From positions 1 through 40,250 of the forward strand of contig DATBIY010000102.1 of NCBI GenBank assembly GCA_036556695.1: a stretch of DNA of 40,250 nt, written 5' to 3'. The position numbers and the translations under genes were made by a program. Of the stretch, positions 22,171-30,300 are shown one piece after another (the first letter of the stretch is position 1; every line of letters begins with the position of its first letter). Origin of the DNA: DASSCW01 sp036556695. GTDB lineage: Bacteria > Chloroflexota > Limnocylindria > QHBO01. The notes under the pieces are model-generated. The model did not search any database. It was not told the DNA's origin and saw nothing but the letters and a program-made list of their open reading frames with translations.

Positions 22171-23144
22171 TCCTCCGACGCCTCGGCGCGCTCGGCGCGC
22201 AGCCACTCGCAGAAGCGGTCGATCCCTTCGCTGAACGGGACCTGCGGCTCCCAGCCGAGCACCTCGCGCGCGCGGCTGACGTTCGCGTGGGTGGCGGGCA
22301 CGTCGCCGGGCTGGGCCGGCGCCAGCTGCCGCTCTGCCCGGATCCCCAGCGCCCGCTCCAGCTCGTCGATGACGCTCGCGGTGAGCACCGGCCGGTCGCT
22401 GCCGACGTTGACCACCAGGTGGCCGGCATCCACCGCGGCGAGGCGCACGAAGGCCTCCACCGCGTCGCTGACGTAGGTGTAGTCGCGCAGCCCGCGGCCC
22501 TCGTCGAACAGCACCACCGGCTCCCCGTCGAGCATCCGCCGCGCGAAGCCGTGGATCGCCAGGTCCGGCCGCTGCCGCGGCCCGTAGACGGTGAACAGCC
22601 GGGCCACGCCCACCGGCAGGCCGGTGGCGCGGTAATGGGCGAAGGCCAGCGCCTCGCCTGCGACCTTGGTCGCGCCGTAGGGCGATTCGGGTCGGCCACG
22701 CGCCTGGTCCTCGACGAATGGCCGGCGGTCGTCGTCGCCGTAGATCGAGCTCGACGACGCAAAGACGACGCGTGCGCCCACGGCCGCCGCCGCCGACAGG
22801 GTGTTCTGGAAGCCCGCTACGTTGGTGGCCACGTATCCGGCAGGATCGGCGATCGACGGGCGGACGCCGGCGCGGGCCGCCAGGTCGAAGACGACCGCCG
22901 GCTCGACGTCGCGCAGCGCGGCCAGCATGCCGGCAGCGTCCCGTGTGTCCTGCTCGCGCAACTCGAAGCCGGGCTCGTTCTGAGCGGCGCGCAGGTTGCG
23001 CAGCTTCACGACCCGCGGATAGCTGGACTCATCGAACGCGTCGATGGCCGTGACGCGCCAGCCATCGGCCAGCAGCCGCTCGCACAGCGTGCTGCCCACG
23101 AAACCGGCGCCACCGGTCACGACCGCCCGCTGGCCGGAAGCCAT
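22131..23144 (-). CDS. Extended SDR epimerase, UDP-glucuronate 4-epimerase-like
   Basis: A 337-residue NAD-dependent sugar epimerase. AVVTGGAGFVGSTL binds NAD, SSSSIYG holds the catalytic Ser, and Y156-x3-K160 (SPYGATK) completes the active site. The segment TVYGPRQRPDLAIHGFARRM followed by GLRDYTYVSDAVEA is typical of UDP-glucuronate 4-epimerases rather than of UDP-glucose 4-epimerases, which fits the neighbouring UDP-glucose dehydrogenase. I chose the ATG at 23144; an upstream in-frame start at 23177 would overlap the small gene before it. The C-terminal 18 residues are Ala/Ser-rich and lie in the 40-bp overlap with ugd. Cytoplasmic role: supply of UDP-GalA (inferred). Confidence 0.9.
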   Translation of the reverse strand: MASGQRAVVTGGAGFVGSTLCERLLADGWRVTAIDAFDESSYPRVVKLRNLRAAQNEPGFELREQDTRDAAGMLAALRDVEPAVVFDLAARAGVRPSIADPAGYVATNVAGFQNTLSAAAAVGARVVFASSSSIYGDDDRRPFVEDQARGRPESPYGATKVAGEALAFAHYRATGLPVGVARLFTVYGPRQRPDLAIHGFARRMLDGEPVVLFDEGRGLRDYTYVSDAVEAFVRLAAVDAGHLVVNVGSDRPVLTASVIDELERALGIRAERQLAPAQPGDVPATHANVSRAREVLGWEPQVPFSEGIDRFCEWLRAERAEASEDQASASDSRPSAR

Positions 23145-23149
23145 GTTCG

Positions 23150-23368
23150 TCACGGTCGTGCCCGGAAGCGCAGCCACAGCGCGTTGATGACGGCGGCGCT
23201 CAGCGCCCAGATCACATAGGTCACCAAGATCACCATCGGGTTCGTTTCCCCGTTCGCGTCATGCCAGACCAATCGCAGTGCCAGCCCGGCAGGTACCGCC
23301 ACCACGCCGCCGCCCACGAGAGCCAGCAGCACGCCGGTCAGCAGCGAAACCAGGCGCTGGCGTGTCAC
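23150..23368 (-). CDS. Small two-helix membrane protein
   Basis: From the GTG at 23368 this frame gives 72 residues, MTRQRLVSLL onward, with two clear transmembrane helices (about 6-30 and 45-65) separated by a short polar loop WHDANGETNP. A longer reading upstream runs through the E1 promoter and is rejected. It ends 5 nt before the epimerase ATG, so the two are probably cotranscribed. I recognise no family; the size and layout recall small accessory membrane proteins common in polysaccharide loci. Confidence 0.6.
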   Translation of the reverse strand: MTRQRLVSLLTGVLLALVGGGVVAVPAGLALRLVWHDANGETNPMVILVTYVIWALSAAVINALWLRFRARP

Positions 23369-23405
23369 GCAGGCAACGCTAGCGGGTTGCGAAGAGCCCC
23401 GCACG

Positions 23406-23436
23406 GCTTGCCGAGGCTTGCATCTGCTTGGATAAT
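23406..23436 (+). promoter_or_regulatory. Promoter of the E1/lipoyl-acyltransferase operon with phased GCTTG repeats
   Basis: A -35 TTGCCG (23408-23413) and a -10 GATAAT (23431-23436) are 17 bp apart, giving a leader of about 40 nt to the GTG at 23480. The pentamer GCTTG occurs three times at exact 10-bp intervals (23406, 23416, 23426), one helical turn apart, across the -35 and spacer. That phasing suggests a regulator bound to one face of the DNA. Confidence 0.5.
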
Positions 23437-23479
23437 CCCGTCCCGGCCCGTGCCAGCCCAGCTTCCACAAGGGAACCAT

Positions 23480-24472
23480 GTGACCCAGAGCCCGTCCCTG
23501 CGACGCGACACCACCGCATCCACAGCCGCTGCCCCCTCACCAGCCACCGATCCCGCACCAGTGCGGCCGGACCCTGACGCACGGCTGACCGGCATGCCCG
23601 ACGATAGCCGGGAAACCCGGCTGTATCGCCGCATGCGCTTCATCCGCCGATTCGAGGAGACCCTGCTCTCGCTGTTCGAAGAGGGTGCCCTGAACGGCAC
23701 GACCCACGCCTGCGTCGGCCAGGAGGCCGACTGCGTGGCGGTGATCGAGCACCTGCGGCCCGGCGACCACATCTTCAGCAACCACCGCTGCCACGGGCAC
23801 TACCTGGCCTGGACCGGTGACGCAGCCGGCCTGCTGGCCGAGGTGATGGGGAAGCCCGGTGGCGTGGTGGGAGGTATCGGCGGCAGCCAGCACCTGTGCG
23901 CGCCCGGCTTCAAGTCGAACGGCATCCTGGGTGGAACGCTGCCGGCCGCAGCCGGCATCGCGCTGGCTATGAAGCTTTCCGGCGACGACGCCATCAGCAC
24001 CGTGTTCATGGGCGACGGCGCGTGGGGCGAGGGCGTGGTGTACGAGACGATGAACATGGCCTCGTTGTGGGCGCTGCCGCTGCTGGTGGTGGTCGAGAAC
24101 AACGGCTACTCGCAGAGCACGCCCATCCGCCTCAACATGGCCGGCGACATCGCCACCCGCTTCGCGGCCTTCGGGATCGAGACCGCGCACATCGACTCGA
24201 CCGACGTGCTGGAGATCGACGCGGCGGCCGCTCAGCAGGTCGCCGCAGTGCGCACGGAGCGGCGGCCGCGCGGCCTGATCATCGACACCTATCGGCTCTG
24301 CCATCACAGCAAGAGCGACGACAACCGGCCGGAGGAGGAGATCGCCGAGCGCTGGACCGTCGAGCCACTGGTCGTCCACGGCAGGCGCCTGCCTGACGAC
24401 GTCCGAGGCAGGGTCGACGACGAGGTCGAGGCCGCCATCAGCGAGATCGTGGCGCGGGAGCGCGCCGCCTGA
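23480..24472 (+). CDS. 2-oxoacid dehydrogenase E1 component, alpha subunit
   Basis: About 330 residues. The thiamine-diphosphate motif is plain: GDG at 178-180 in FMGDGAWGEGVVYE through ENNGYSQSTP at 206-215. NHRCHGHYLAWTG and GGSQHLCAPGF are typical of the pyruvate/acetoin/branched-chain E1-alpha group, and YRLCHHSKSDDNR is the conserved loop near the active-site entrance. It binds TPP with E1 beta to decarboxylate a 2-oxoacid and reductively acylate a lipoyl group. The first 40 residues from the GTG at 23480 are Ala/Pro/Thr-rich, so translation may begin later, for example at the ATG of MPDDSRETRLYRRM. The stop overlaps the E1-beta ATG by one base. The genes sit in a glycan locus, not beside an ordinary E2 or E3. 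Confidence 0.93.
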   Translation: MTQSPSLRRDTTASTAAAPSPATDPAPVRPDPDARLTGMPDDSRETRLYRRMRFIRRFEETLLSLFEEGALNGTTHACVGQEADCVAVIEHLRPGDHIFSNHRCHGHYLAWTGDAAGLLAEVMGKPGGVVGGIGGSQHLCAPGFKSNGILGGTLPAAAGIALAMKLSGDDAISTVFMGDGAWGEGVVYETMNMASLWALPLLVVVENNGYSQSTPIRLNMAGDIATRFAAFGIETAHIDSTDVLEIDAAAAQQVAAVRTERRPRGLIIDTYRLCHHSKSDDNRPEEEIAERWTVEPLVVHGRRLPDDVRGRVDDEVEAAISEIVARERAA

Positions 24473-25479
24473 TGCTGGTTCGCGAGCTGAACGCGGCGCT
24501 CCACCATTTCCTGGAGACCGACCCGCGGGTGGTGGTGCTGGGCGAGGACATCGCCGATCCGTATGGCGGCGCCTTCAAGGTGACCCGCGGCCTGACCACG
24601 GCCTATCCGGACCGGGTGATCACCACGCCGGTCAGCGAGGCGGGGATGGTGGGCGTTGCCGCCGGCCTGGCGATGTCGGGCTACCGGCCGATCGTCGAGA
24701 TCATGTTCGGCGACTTCGTTACCCTGGCCTTCGACCAGGTCGTCAACCACGTGACCAAGTACCCGGCCATGTACGGCGGTCGCGTGACCTGCCCGGTCAT
24801 CGTGCGCGTGCCGTCCGGCGGGCACCGCGGCTACGGCCCGACCCACAGCCAGAGCCTGGAGAAGCACTTCCTGGGCGTGCCGGGGCTGCTGGTGGTCGCC
24901 GCTTCCCCGTTCCACGACCCCCGGACCATCCTGGGGCAGCTGCTGCAGCGCGACGAGCCGGTCATCTATGTCGAGCACAAGCTGCTCTACGCGGAGCCGA
25001 TCATCCGCCCAGCTGGCGGTCGCATCGGCGAGGCCATCGGTCGCGAAGCGGCCAGCCCGGGCCAGCTGCCAACCGTCAGCCTGTCGTTCGTCGAGGCCGA
25101 TGACTGCACGGCCACCGTGCTGGCCTACGGCTACACCGCCCTGCTGGCGATGCGCGCGCTCGAGGAGCTGGCCATCGAGGAGGAGGTCTTCGCCGAGCTG
25201 GTGGTGCCGGCGCAGCTGGCGCCCATGGACTGGGGACCGGTCCTTGAGTCGGTGGACCGCACCGGCAGCCTGGTGACGGTCGAGGAGGGCATGGCCGGCT
25301 GGTCGTGGGGCACCCAGGCCGCAGCCGACGTCGGCGCCAGCCGGTTCGGCCGCCTCCGCCGCCCCGTGTCGGTGGTGGCCAGCGGCCCAGGCGTGATTCC
25401 GAGCAGCCGCGAGCAGGAGCGCCGCGTGCTGGTGGGCGTGGAGCAGATCAAGGACGCGGTACGCGAGGCCAGCCGATGA
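24472..25479 (+). CDS. 2-oxoacid dehydrogenase E1 component, beta subunit
   Basis: A 335-residue transketolase-fold partner of the alpha subunit. VVVLGEDIADPYGGAFKVTRG opens the pyrimidine-binding domain (quoted in parts), E56 in TTPVSEAGMVG is the Glu that activates the TPP aminopyrimidine, and GHRGYGPTHSQS is the conserved loop with the active-site His. Length matches E1-beta of pyruvate or acetoin dehydrogenase. The substrate 2-oxoacid cannot be read off; pyruvate (giving acetyl) is the simplest case. TGATG coupling to the alpha gene and ATGA overlap with the next gene show that the three products are meant to be made together, as in a complex. No dihydrolipoamide dehydrogenase is in the window, so E3 must come from elsewhere. 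Confidence 0.93.
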   Translation: MLVRELNAALHHFLETDPRVVVLGEDIADPYGGAFKVTRGLTTAYPDRVITTPVSEAGMVGVAAGLAMSGYRPIVEIMFGDFVTLAFDQVVNHVTKYPAMYGGRVTCPVIVRVPSGGHRGYGPTHSQSLEKHFLGVPGLLVVAASPFHDPRTILGQLLQRDEPVIYVEHKLLYAEPIIRPAGGRIGEAIGREAASPGQLPTVSLSFVEADDCTATVLAYGYTALLAMRALEELAIEEEVFAELVVPAQLAPMDWGPVLESVDRTGSLVTVEEGMAGWSWGTQAAADVGASRFGRLRRPVSVVASGPGVIPSSREQERRVLVGVEQIKDAVREASR

Positions 25480-26621
25480 CGCCGGTCAACGTGCCGTGGA
25501 CCGACGTCAACAGTGAGACGGCACAGGTCGTGGCCTGGCACGTCGAGGATCGCTCAGCGGTCACCGCCGCCCGCAGCCTGGTGGACGTTGAGACCAGCAA
25601 GGCCGCGCTCGAGATCGAGGCGCCGGCCGACGGCTTCGTGCTGCAGCTGGTGCCGGCCGGCGCGGCCGTCACGGTGGGCGAGCCGATCGCCTACGTCTTT
25701 CCGGACGAGGCGGCACTCGAAGCGTACGTCGCCGAACGTGCGGCCAAGGCGGCCGAGGCGGCGACTTCCGCCGACGGGGTCCGGGCCACGGCCAGCGCGC
25801 GGCAGCGCGCCGAGGAGCTGGGCGTCGACCTGAACTCCATCTCGCGGCCCGGCCTGATCACCGTCAAGGACGTCGAGGCGGCTGCCGGGGCCACGGGTGC
25901 GGCTTCGCGACCTGATGTCGCCTCCCTGCCGACGCCGATCGCGGAGGTGGGGGCGGCGCGCCGCGTTCTGATCATCGGCGCCGGGCTGGGCGCCACCCAG
26001 GTGCTCGACATCCTGGGCATGGGCGACGAGATGGCCGGCGTGGGGATCGTCGACGACAACCCGGACTTCTGGGGTCGCGAGGTCGGCGGCCTGCCGGTGG
26101 TCGGCGGCAGCGAGCGCATCGCCGAGCTGTGGGAGGCGCGCAGCTTCGACGCGGCGGTGATCGCCATCAGTACCTCGGTCGACGCTCGCGCACGACTGCG
26201 CCAAGTGTGCCGCACGGCGGGCGTGCCGCTGGCCAACGTCATCGACCCCACGGCCAAGATCGCCAGCGGCGTGACCATGGGAAGCGGCAACGTGATCTGC
26301 GCCTTCGTGCAGCTGGGGACGCAGACGATCATCGGCGACAACAACTTCATCTCCGCCTACAACAGCTATGACCACCACAACGTGCTGGGCAGCGACATCT
26401 CCACCGGCCCTGGGTGCATGACCTCCGGCGAGGTGCACATCGATGATCGCGTGCGCCTGGGGACCGGCATCTTCATCGAGCCCAAGCTCACCATCGGCGA
26501 GGGCTCCGTGGTGGCCTCGGGCGCGACCATCGTGCGCTCCGTGCCGGCCGGGCACGCCGTGAAGACAAAGGTGGTGACCACGACGGTCGTTCCGCTCTCC
26601 GGCGCTCGCGGGCCGATGTGA
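25476..26621 (+). CDS. Hybrid E2: lipoyl and subunit-binding domains fused to a PglD/NeuD-type sugar acyltransferase
   Basis: A 381-residue protein with an architecture I do not know from characterised enzymes. Residues 1-76 are a lipoyl domain with the modifiable lysine K42 in VDVETSKAALEIEAP. Residues about 102-137 are a peripheral-subunit-binding domain (RATASARQRAEELGVDLNSI, then GLITVKDVEAAA), the part of an E2 that holds E1 or E3. In place of the E2 catalytic domain, residues 161-235 form the Rossmann-like N-domain of PglD/NeuD (RRVLIIGAGLGATQVLDIL, VGIVDDNPDFWG) and 255-365 a left-handed beta-helix of hexapeptide repeats, with H300/H301 (YNSYDHHNVLG) at the place of the PglD catalytic His. 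It overlaps E1 beta by ATGA. Likely role: acyl transfer from lipoamide to an amino sugar (inference). Confidence 0.9.
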   Translation: MTPVNVPWTDVNSETAQVVAWHVEDRSAVTAARSLVDVETSKAALEIEAPADGFVLQLVPAGAAVTVGEPIAYVFPDEAALEAYVAERAAKAAEAATSADGVRATASARQRAEELGVDLNSISRPGLITVKDVEAAAGATGAASRPDVASLPTPIAEVGAARRVLIIGAGLGATQVLDILGMGDEMAGVGIVDDNPDFWGREVGGLPVVGGSERIAELWEARSFDAAVIAISTSVDARARLRQVCRTAGVPLANVIDPTAKIASGVTMGSGNVICAFVQLGTQTIIGDNNFISAYNSYDHHNVLGSDISTGPGCMTSGEVHIDDRVRLGTGIFIEPKLTIGEGSVVASGATIVRSVPAGHAVKTKVVTTTVVPLSGARGPM

Positions 26622-27268
26622 TGGGCCGGGGGCTACGCCAGGTTGCGCTCGCGGTCTGGCTGCCCGGCGTGGCCCTGCTCGCCATCACCACCATCGTCAG
26701 CTTCGCCAGCAATGTGACCGTGCGCGAGCTGACGCAGGATGCCACCACGGTGCTGGAGGCGCCGTTCTATATCGGCTCCATTTCCCTGTTGGGCGTCATC
26801 CTGTGGTCCGCTGCCGTCGCCGTCTGCCTGTTCGGCGCCTTCGCCCCAGGCGAGCCCGACGAACTGCGGAGGCTGCTGCTGGTCTCCGGCATCTTCACGG
26901 CCGTCCTGCTGTTCGACGACGCCTTCCTGCTGCACGACGAGATCCTGCCGCGCTACGCCGGCATCAGCGGCGAGCTGTACGGCGTCGCCTACCTGGTGGC
27001 GATGGTGGTCTACCTCTACGCGCTGTGGCGACCGATCCAGCGCACCGACCGCGCCGTGCTGTTTGCCGCGCTGGCGCTGTTCGCCGTCTCGGCTGCCGCC
27101 GACCTCGGCTCCAGCGTGCTGGCGGAGGCGCTGCCCTCGCCGCTGGGCCTCCTGCTCGAGGACGGCGCCAAGCTGCTAGCCATCGAAACCTGGCTGGCCT
27201 ACTTCGTGATGGTCAGCCGGGCGGTGCTCTCCGCGACGCCCGACCGGCCCCGGGCAGGCGAGGGCTAG
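26621..27268 (+). CDS. Membrane protein of unknown function, last gene of the E1 operon
   Basis: About 215 residues with six predicted transmembrane segments (roughly 7-28, 48-70, 85-105, 118-138, 145-170, 178-200). The loop FDDAFLLHDEILPRYAG has conserved-looking acidic and His residues in or near a helix. I cannot place the family. The ATG at 26621 shares its first base with the stop of the hybrid E2 gene; a GTG at 26618 is in frame and adds one residue. Cotranscription with E1 alpha, E1 beta and the acyltransferase suggests a membrane partner of that system, for example a carrier or anchor, but nothing in the sequence proves it. A GC hairpin follows at once. Confidence 0.75.
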   Translation: MGRGLRQVALAVWLPGVALLAITTIVSFASNVTVRELTQDATTVLEAPFYIGSISLLGVILWSAAVAVCLFGAFAPGEPDELRRLLLVSGIFTAVLLFDDAFLLHDEILPRYAGISGELYGVAYLVAMVVYLYALWRPIQRTDRAVLFAALALFAVSAAADLGSSVLAEALPSPLGLLLEDGAKLLAIETWLAYFVMVSRAVLSATPDRPRAGEG

Positions 27269-27275
27269 CCTCGCC
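27257..27275. terminator. Hairpin closing the E1 operon (convergent gap)
   Basis: GGCGAGG and CCTCGCC form a perfect 7-bp stem around GCTAG, whose TAG is the stop codon of the upstream gene. It lies in the 15-nt gap to the convergent beta-helix gene and could serve both directions. No T run is present. Confidence 0.4.
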
Positions 27276-27283
27276 ACCCGGAG

Positions 27284-28999
27284 CTACGGCCAGTAGGGGT
27301 TGGGGCTCGGGTAGCCGGCTCCGTTGAAGTAGCCGCCGGTGCGGTTGATGACGTTGCCGATCACGCGGCGGTCGACCGCGTCCCGCACGGGGGCAATCGC
27401 TCCCGCGCCGTCGAGGACGGCTGCGTAAGCGTCCCTGGGGTCGCCGGCGGCAACCGACAGGCCACCGCAGCGCGGGCCTCCGGCGTAGACACTGGACGCG
27501 CCCTCGCGGCCGCCGGAGATGCCGTCAGCCACGTTGCCGGACAGGTAGACCGCCGAGTCGAAGACCTTGGGGCTGACCGCGCTGGTCTGGACCTCCCAGA
27601 ACAGCTCGCCCTCGCTCAGCGGACCGGAGCGGTACCAGTTGTTCACCAGGTTCAGGCTGCGCGGGTTGCCGTGGGCCGATTCCCGGCCCCAGTTGTAGAT
27701 GACGTTGTTGACCACGTCGACGCATTCCGCTCCCTGGAAGCGCGGCATGCGCGTGCCGGACGTGGTGAACAGGTTGCGCCAGAAGGTCAGCGATCGCGGC
27801 GCGGGCAGCCCGGGATCCAGCTGGGTGACGTTGGCCGCCATGCTGTGGCCACCCTGCGCCTTGGTCGCCTCGGCATGGGCGGACAGGTACAGGCCCTCGC
27901 CCATGATCGAGTTCTGGACGGTCACGTTGCGCACGTCACCCAGGATGCCAATCCCGCCGATGTCGGGACCCCACAGCATGGTGACGTGGTCGACCACCAC
28001 GTTGGATACCGAGCCGCTGGCCCCGTTGATGGTCAGCGCGTCGGCGTCGCTCGGATTGCTCAGCTGATCGCCGGGACGCAGACGGAGATGCCGCACGATG
28101 ACCTCGGAGGTTCGAATGAACAGCGAACCGTTGCGCAGGGTGATGCCCGGCGCCGGTGCCGTCTCGCCGGCGATGGTCAGGAACGGGTCCTTCGCGGTGA
28201 TGCTGCTCTTCAGCGTGATGGTGCCTGCCACCTCGAACACGACGGTGCGCTTGCCTGAGGCCTCGACCGCGGCCCGCAGAGAGCCGGGGCCCGAGTCCGC
28301 CAGGTTGGAGACCACCAGCCTGCGTCCGCCGGCGCCTCCCGCCGTCCCGGCTCCGTAGCCGACCACCTTGCCGTCCGCCGGCGGCGGTGCCGGCGGGTTG
28401 CTCGGCTCCGGCTCTGGCGTCGGCTTCGGGGTGGCAACGGGAGTGGGATCGGGCTCGCGCGTGGGCTGCGGCGTCTTGCTGGGCTCTGGCCTGGGGGTCG
28501 GCTCGCGCGTCGGTTCAGGCGTGGCGTCGGATCCCGTGACCGAGACTGTCAGGGTTGCCACGGTCGAGCCAGCGGGGCTTGCCACCGCGCCGCCCGCTCG
28601 AGCAGCCAGCGCCGCGGCCAGCTGGTGGTCGCCAGCCGGTGTGTCGGTTGGCAGGGTCACGCGCAGTTTGAAGTGGCCGTTGGCCCAAACCTTCGGCGCC
28701 GGCAGCCAGGCAGTCGGCTGGCCATCCCACAGCAGCTGGACGTTGTCGCCCTTGGTGAAGTTGGAGCCGCGGATGAGGATGTTCTCGCCGGCGATCGGCG
28801 CTCCCCTGACCTGCAGCATCGGCTCCGCGCCCCTCACCAGGTACGGCACCAGGACGACCGGCATCAGCAGCAGGATCGGGAGCGTGAGCAGCCAGTCAAA
28901 CCACCAGGCTCGCTGGGGGTGCGGCGCGGGCTGCGGGGCGGCGGGTCCTGTCATGGTGCTCGGGGTGCGCGTAGTGAGCGGCATGGACTTGTAACGCAT
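27284..28999 (-). CDS. Membrane-anchored pectate-lyase-like parallel beta-helix protein
   Basis: A 571-residue extracellular protein. A short cytoplasmic tail and one helix at about 35-57 act as anchor. Residues 60-155 look like an IPT/TIG-type beta-sandwich (GENILIRGSNFTKGDNVQLLW in parts). A 50-residue linker at 159-207 is almost only Pro, Thr, Glu, Ser, Arg and Lys. From 211 on is a right-handed beta-helix of the pectate lyase superfamily: GYGAGTAGGAGGRRLVVSNL, PGSLRAAVEASGKRTVVFEV, TIAGETAPAPGITLRNG, then VVDHVTMLWGPDIGG. Enzymes of this fold cleave or epimerise polyuronates, which fits a locus with UDP-GlcA and UDP-GalA enzymes. Catalytic residues cannot be assigned safely. The ATG follows AGGAG by about 10 nt. 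Confidence 0.88.
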   Translation of the reverse strand: MRYKSMPLTTRTPSTMTGPAAPQPAPHPQRAWWFDWLLTLPILLLMPVVLVPYLVRGAEPMLQVRGAPIAGENILIRGSNFTKGDNVQLLWDGQPTAWLPAPKVWANGHFKLRVTLPTDTPAGDHQLAAALAARAGGAVASPAGSTVATLTVSVTGSDATPEPTREPTPRPEPSKTPQPTREPDPTPVATPKPTPEPEPSNPPAPPPADGKVVGYGAGTAGGAGGRRLVVSNLADSGPGSLRAAVEASGKRTVVFEVAGTITLKSSITAKDPFLTIAGETAPAPGITLRNGSLFIRTSEVIVRHLRLRPGDQLSNPSDADALTINGASGSVSNVVVDHVTMLWGPDIGGIGILGDVRNVTVQNSIMGEGLYLSAHAEATKAQGGHSMAANVTQLDPGLPAPRSLTFWRNLFTTSGTRMPRFQGAECVDVVNNVIYNWGRESAHGNPRSLNLVNNWYRSGPLSEGELFWEVQTSAVSPKVFDSAVYLSGNVADGISGGREGASSVYAGGPRCGGLSVAAGDPRDAYAAVLDGAGAIAPVRDAVDRRVIGNVINRTGGYFNGAGYPSPNPYWP

Positions 29000-29253
29000 G
29001 CTAGGTCATCTCCTCGGTCTTGGCATGCGCGGCGCACGTTGCTGGGACGGGGTGCACGCTCGCGATGCTCGGTCGCGATGTTGGGCGGCACCCTAAAGCC
29101 GTCAGGCGCTGCTTGGCATTAGCGAATGAGTCCTGCGCTGAGGCTCGGCGCCGGCTCGTGGCACGGCCGCGGACCACCCCTATCCGCACCAGACCGCCGC
29201 CAAGTATCCGGATCGGTGGCCCCCGGGTACCTGCCGGACCCCCGGACGAACGC
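29000..29253. other. Intergenic region with no gene seen
   Basis: A 254-bp gap between two minus-strand genes. It holds AGGAG before the beta-helix gene and presumably its promoter, but I see no convincing -35/-10 pair, terminator with T run, tRNA or riboswitch. The heptamer CGCGATG occurs twice near 29062-29085. Frames that span it are out-of-frame extensions of neighbouring genes. Confidence 0.5.
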
Positions 29254-30300
29254 CTAGCCGGTCCTCCCGGGATTTCGTCCCATGGCGCGCAGGTCGTCGT
29301 CAACCGCCTGCAGGATCGCGGCGCGGTCTCTCTGCCAACGGTGGAGGGTCTCGTCCTGGAGAGAGCGAACCTCGGCGCGCATGGCCGTGGCCTCGCTGCG
29401 CATCCGCTGCACCGCGGCGGCGATGGCCGCCGGTGTGTTGTCGACGTGGATCGTTCCGCGCGAGAAGTACTCGCGCAGGACATCCCAGTCGCTGGTGATG
29501 ATGGGCGTTCCCAGGTACATGGCTTCGGCCGCCCCGTTCTGCATTGTGTGATCACGGGTGGTGAGGCACATGACCGCATCGGAGGCGGCCAGCAGGCCGT
29601 TGTAGGTCGGCTCGTCCAGGAAGCCGGTGAGGCGCACGTTTGGTGCGATGCGGCCCCCGAAGCGCTCCACGGCGGGTGCCTTGCCGGTGACGTGGAAGGT
29701 CACGTCGGGGCACGAGCGCGCGGCTTCGAACACGGCCTCCACCGGCTCGTCGTTCGCCCACGTCGTCACCACCGCGACGTTGAAGCCGGACAGGGGCGGC
29801 GGCGCGCCCACCACCAGGTGCGTCGGGATGGCGGGCACGACGACGGCTCGCGCGCCCATGCCCTCCAGCTGCCGTGCCCGGTGGCTGGTGGTCACGATGG
29901 TCATCGTGGCGCGGCGCGCCACCCGCGAGTTGAGCCAGGCCGGCTTCGTCCAGAAGGGCCGCTCAAAGGCGTCGCTGTGGGCGTCGATTACCAGCGCAGC
30001 GCGCGCCATCACCGCGTACAGCGCTGCGGCCCAGGCGGCGAAGCTGGGGGGCGTCTGCACGAAGACGACCGCCGGCCGGCGCCGGAACAGGAACCACAGG
30101 GTCGCCACGAACTGGCGCGGGTACTTCAGCGGGGCGGCCAGCCATCCGCGCCGAGCGGTGGGGGCGAAGTAACGGGGCTCGGGGATGCCCAGCTCCGCAG
30201 CCAGCCACGCGCTGCGCGTGCCCTTGTAGGGCGGCGACCAGACGACGAAGGCGGCTTCCGCCGCCCAGGATGGCCCGGCTGACCGATCGCCAGCGGTCAC
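29254..30300 (-). CDS. GT4-like glycosyltransferase
   Basis: A 348-residue GT-B protein. Features are FVVWSPPYKGTRSAWLAAELG at the N-terminus (in part), FVQTPPSFAAWAAALYAV, the IDAHSDAFERPFW acceptor-side loop, then FNVAVVTTWANDEPVEAVFEAA and FHVTGKAP, and finally MQNGAAEAMYLGTPIITSDW, the donor-binding E-x7-E-like segment. This pattern is seen in glycosyltransferases of polysaccharide loci that begin with a YKGTRS loop. It starts at GTG 30300, overlapping the upstream glycosyltransferase stop by 4 nt, so the two are coupled. Sugar donor and linkage are unknown. The first 13 residues vary and an ATG-type start is absent. Confidence 0.85.
   Translation of the reverse strand: MTAGDRSAGPSWAAEAAFVVWSPPYKGTRSAWLAAELGIPEPRYFAPTARRGWLAAPLKYPRQFVATLWFLFRRRPAVVFVQTPPSFAAWAAALYAVMARAALVIDAHSDAFERPFWTKPAWLNSRVARRATMTIVTTSHRARQLEGMGARAVVVPAIPTHLVVGAPPPLSGFNVAVVTTWANDEPVEAVFEAARSCPDVTFHVTGKAPAVERFGGRIAPNVRLTGFLDEPTYNGLLAASDAVMCLTTRDHTMQNGAAEAMYLGTPIITSDWDVLREYFSRGTIHVDNTPAAIAAAVQRMRSEATAMRAEVRSLQDETLHRWQRDRAAILQAVDDDLRAMGRNPGRTG

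Noticed and set aside
28435..28525. Repetitive tract that could be a DNA repeat array
   Set aside because: It encodes the Pro/Thr/Glu linker of the beta-helix protein in frame; the repetition is at the protein level and irregular in DNA.
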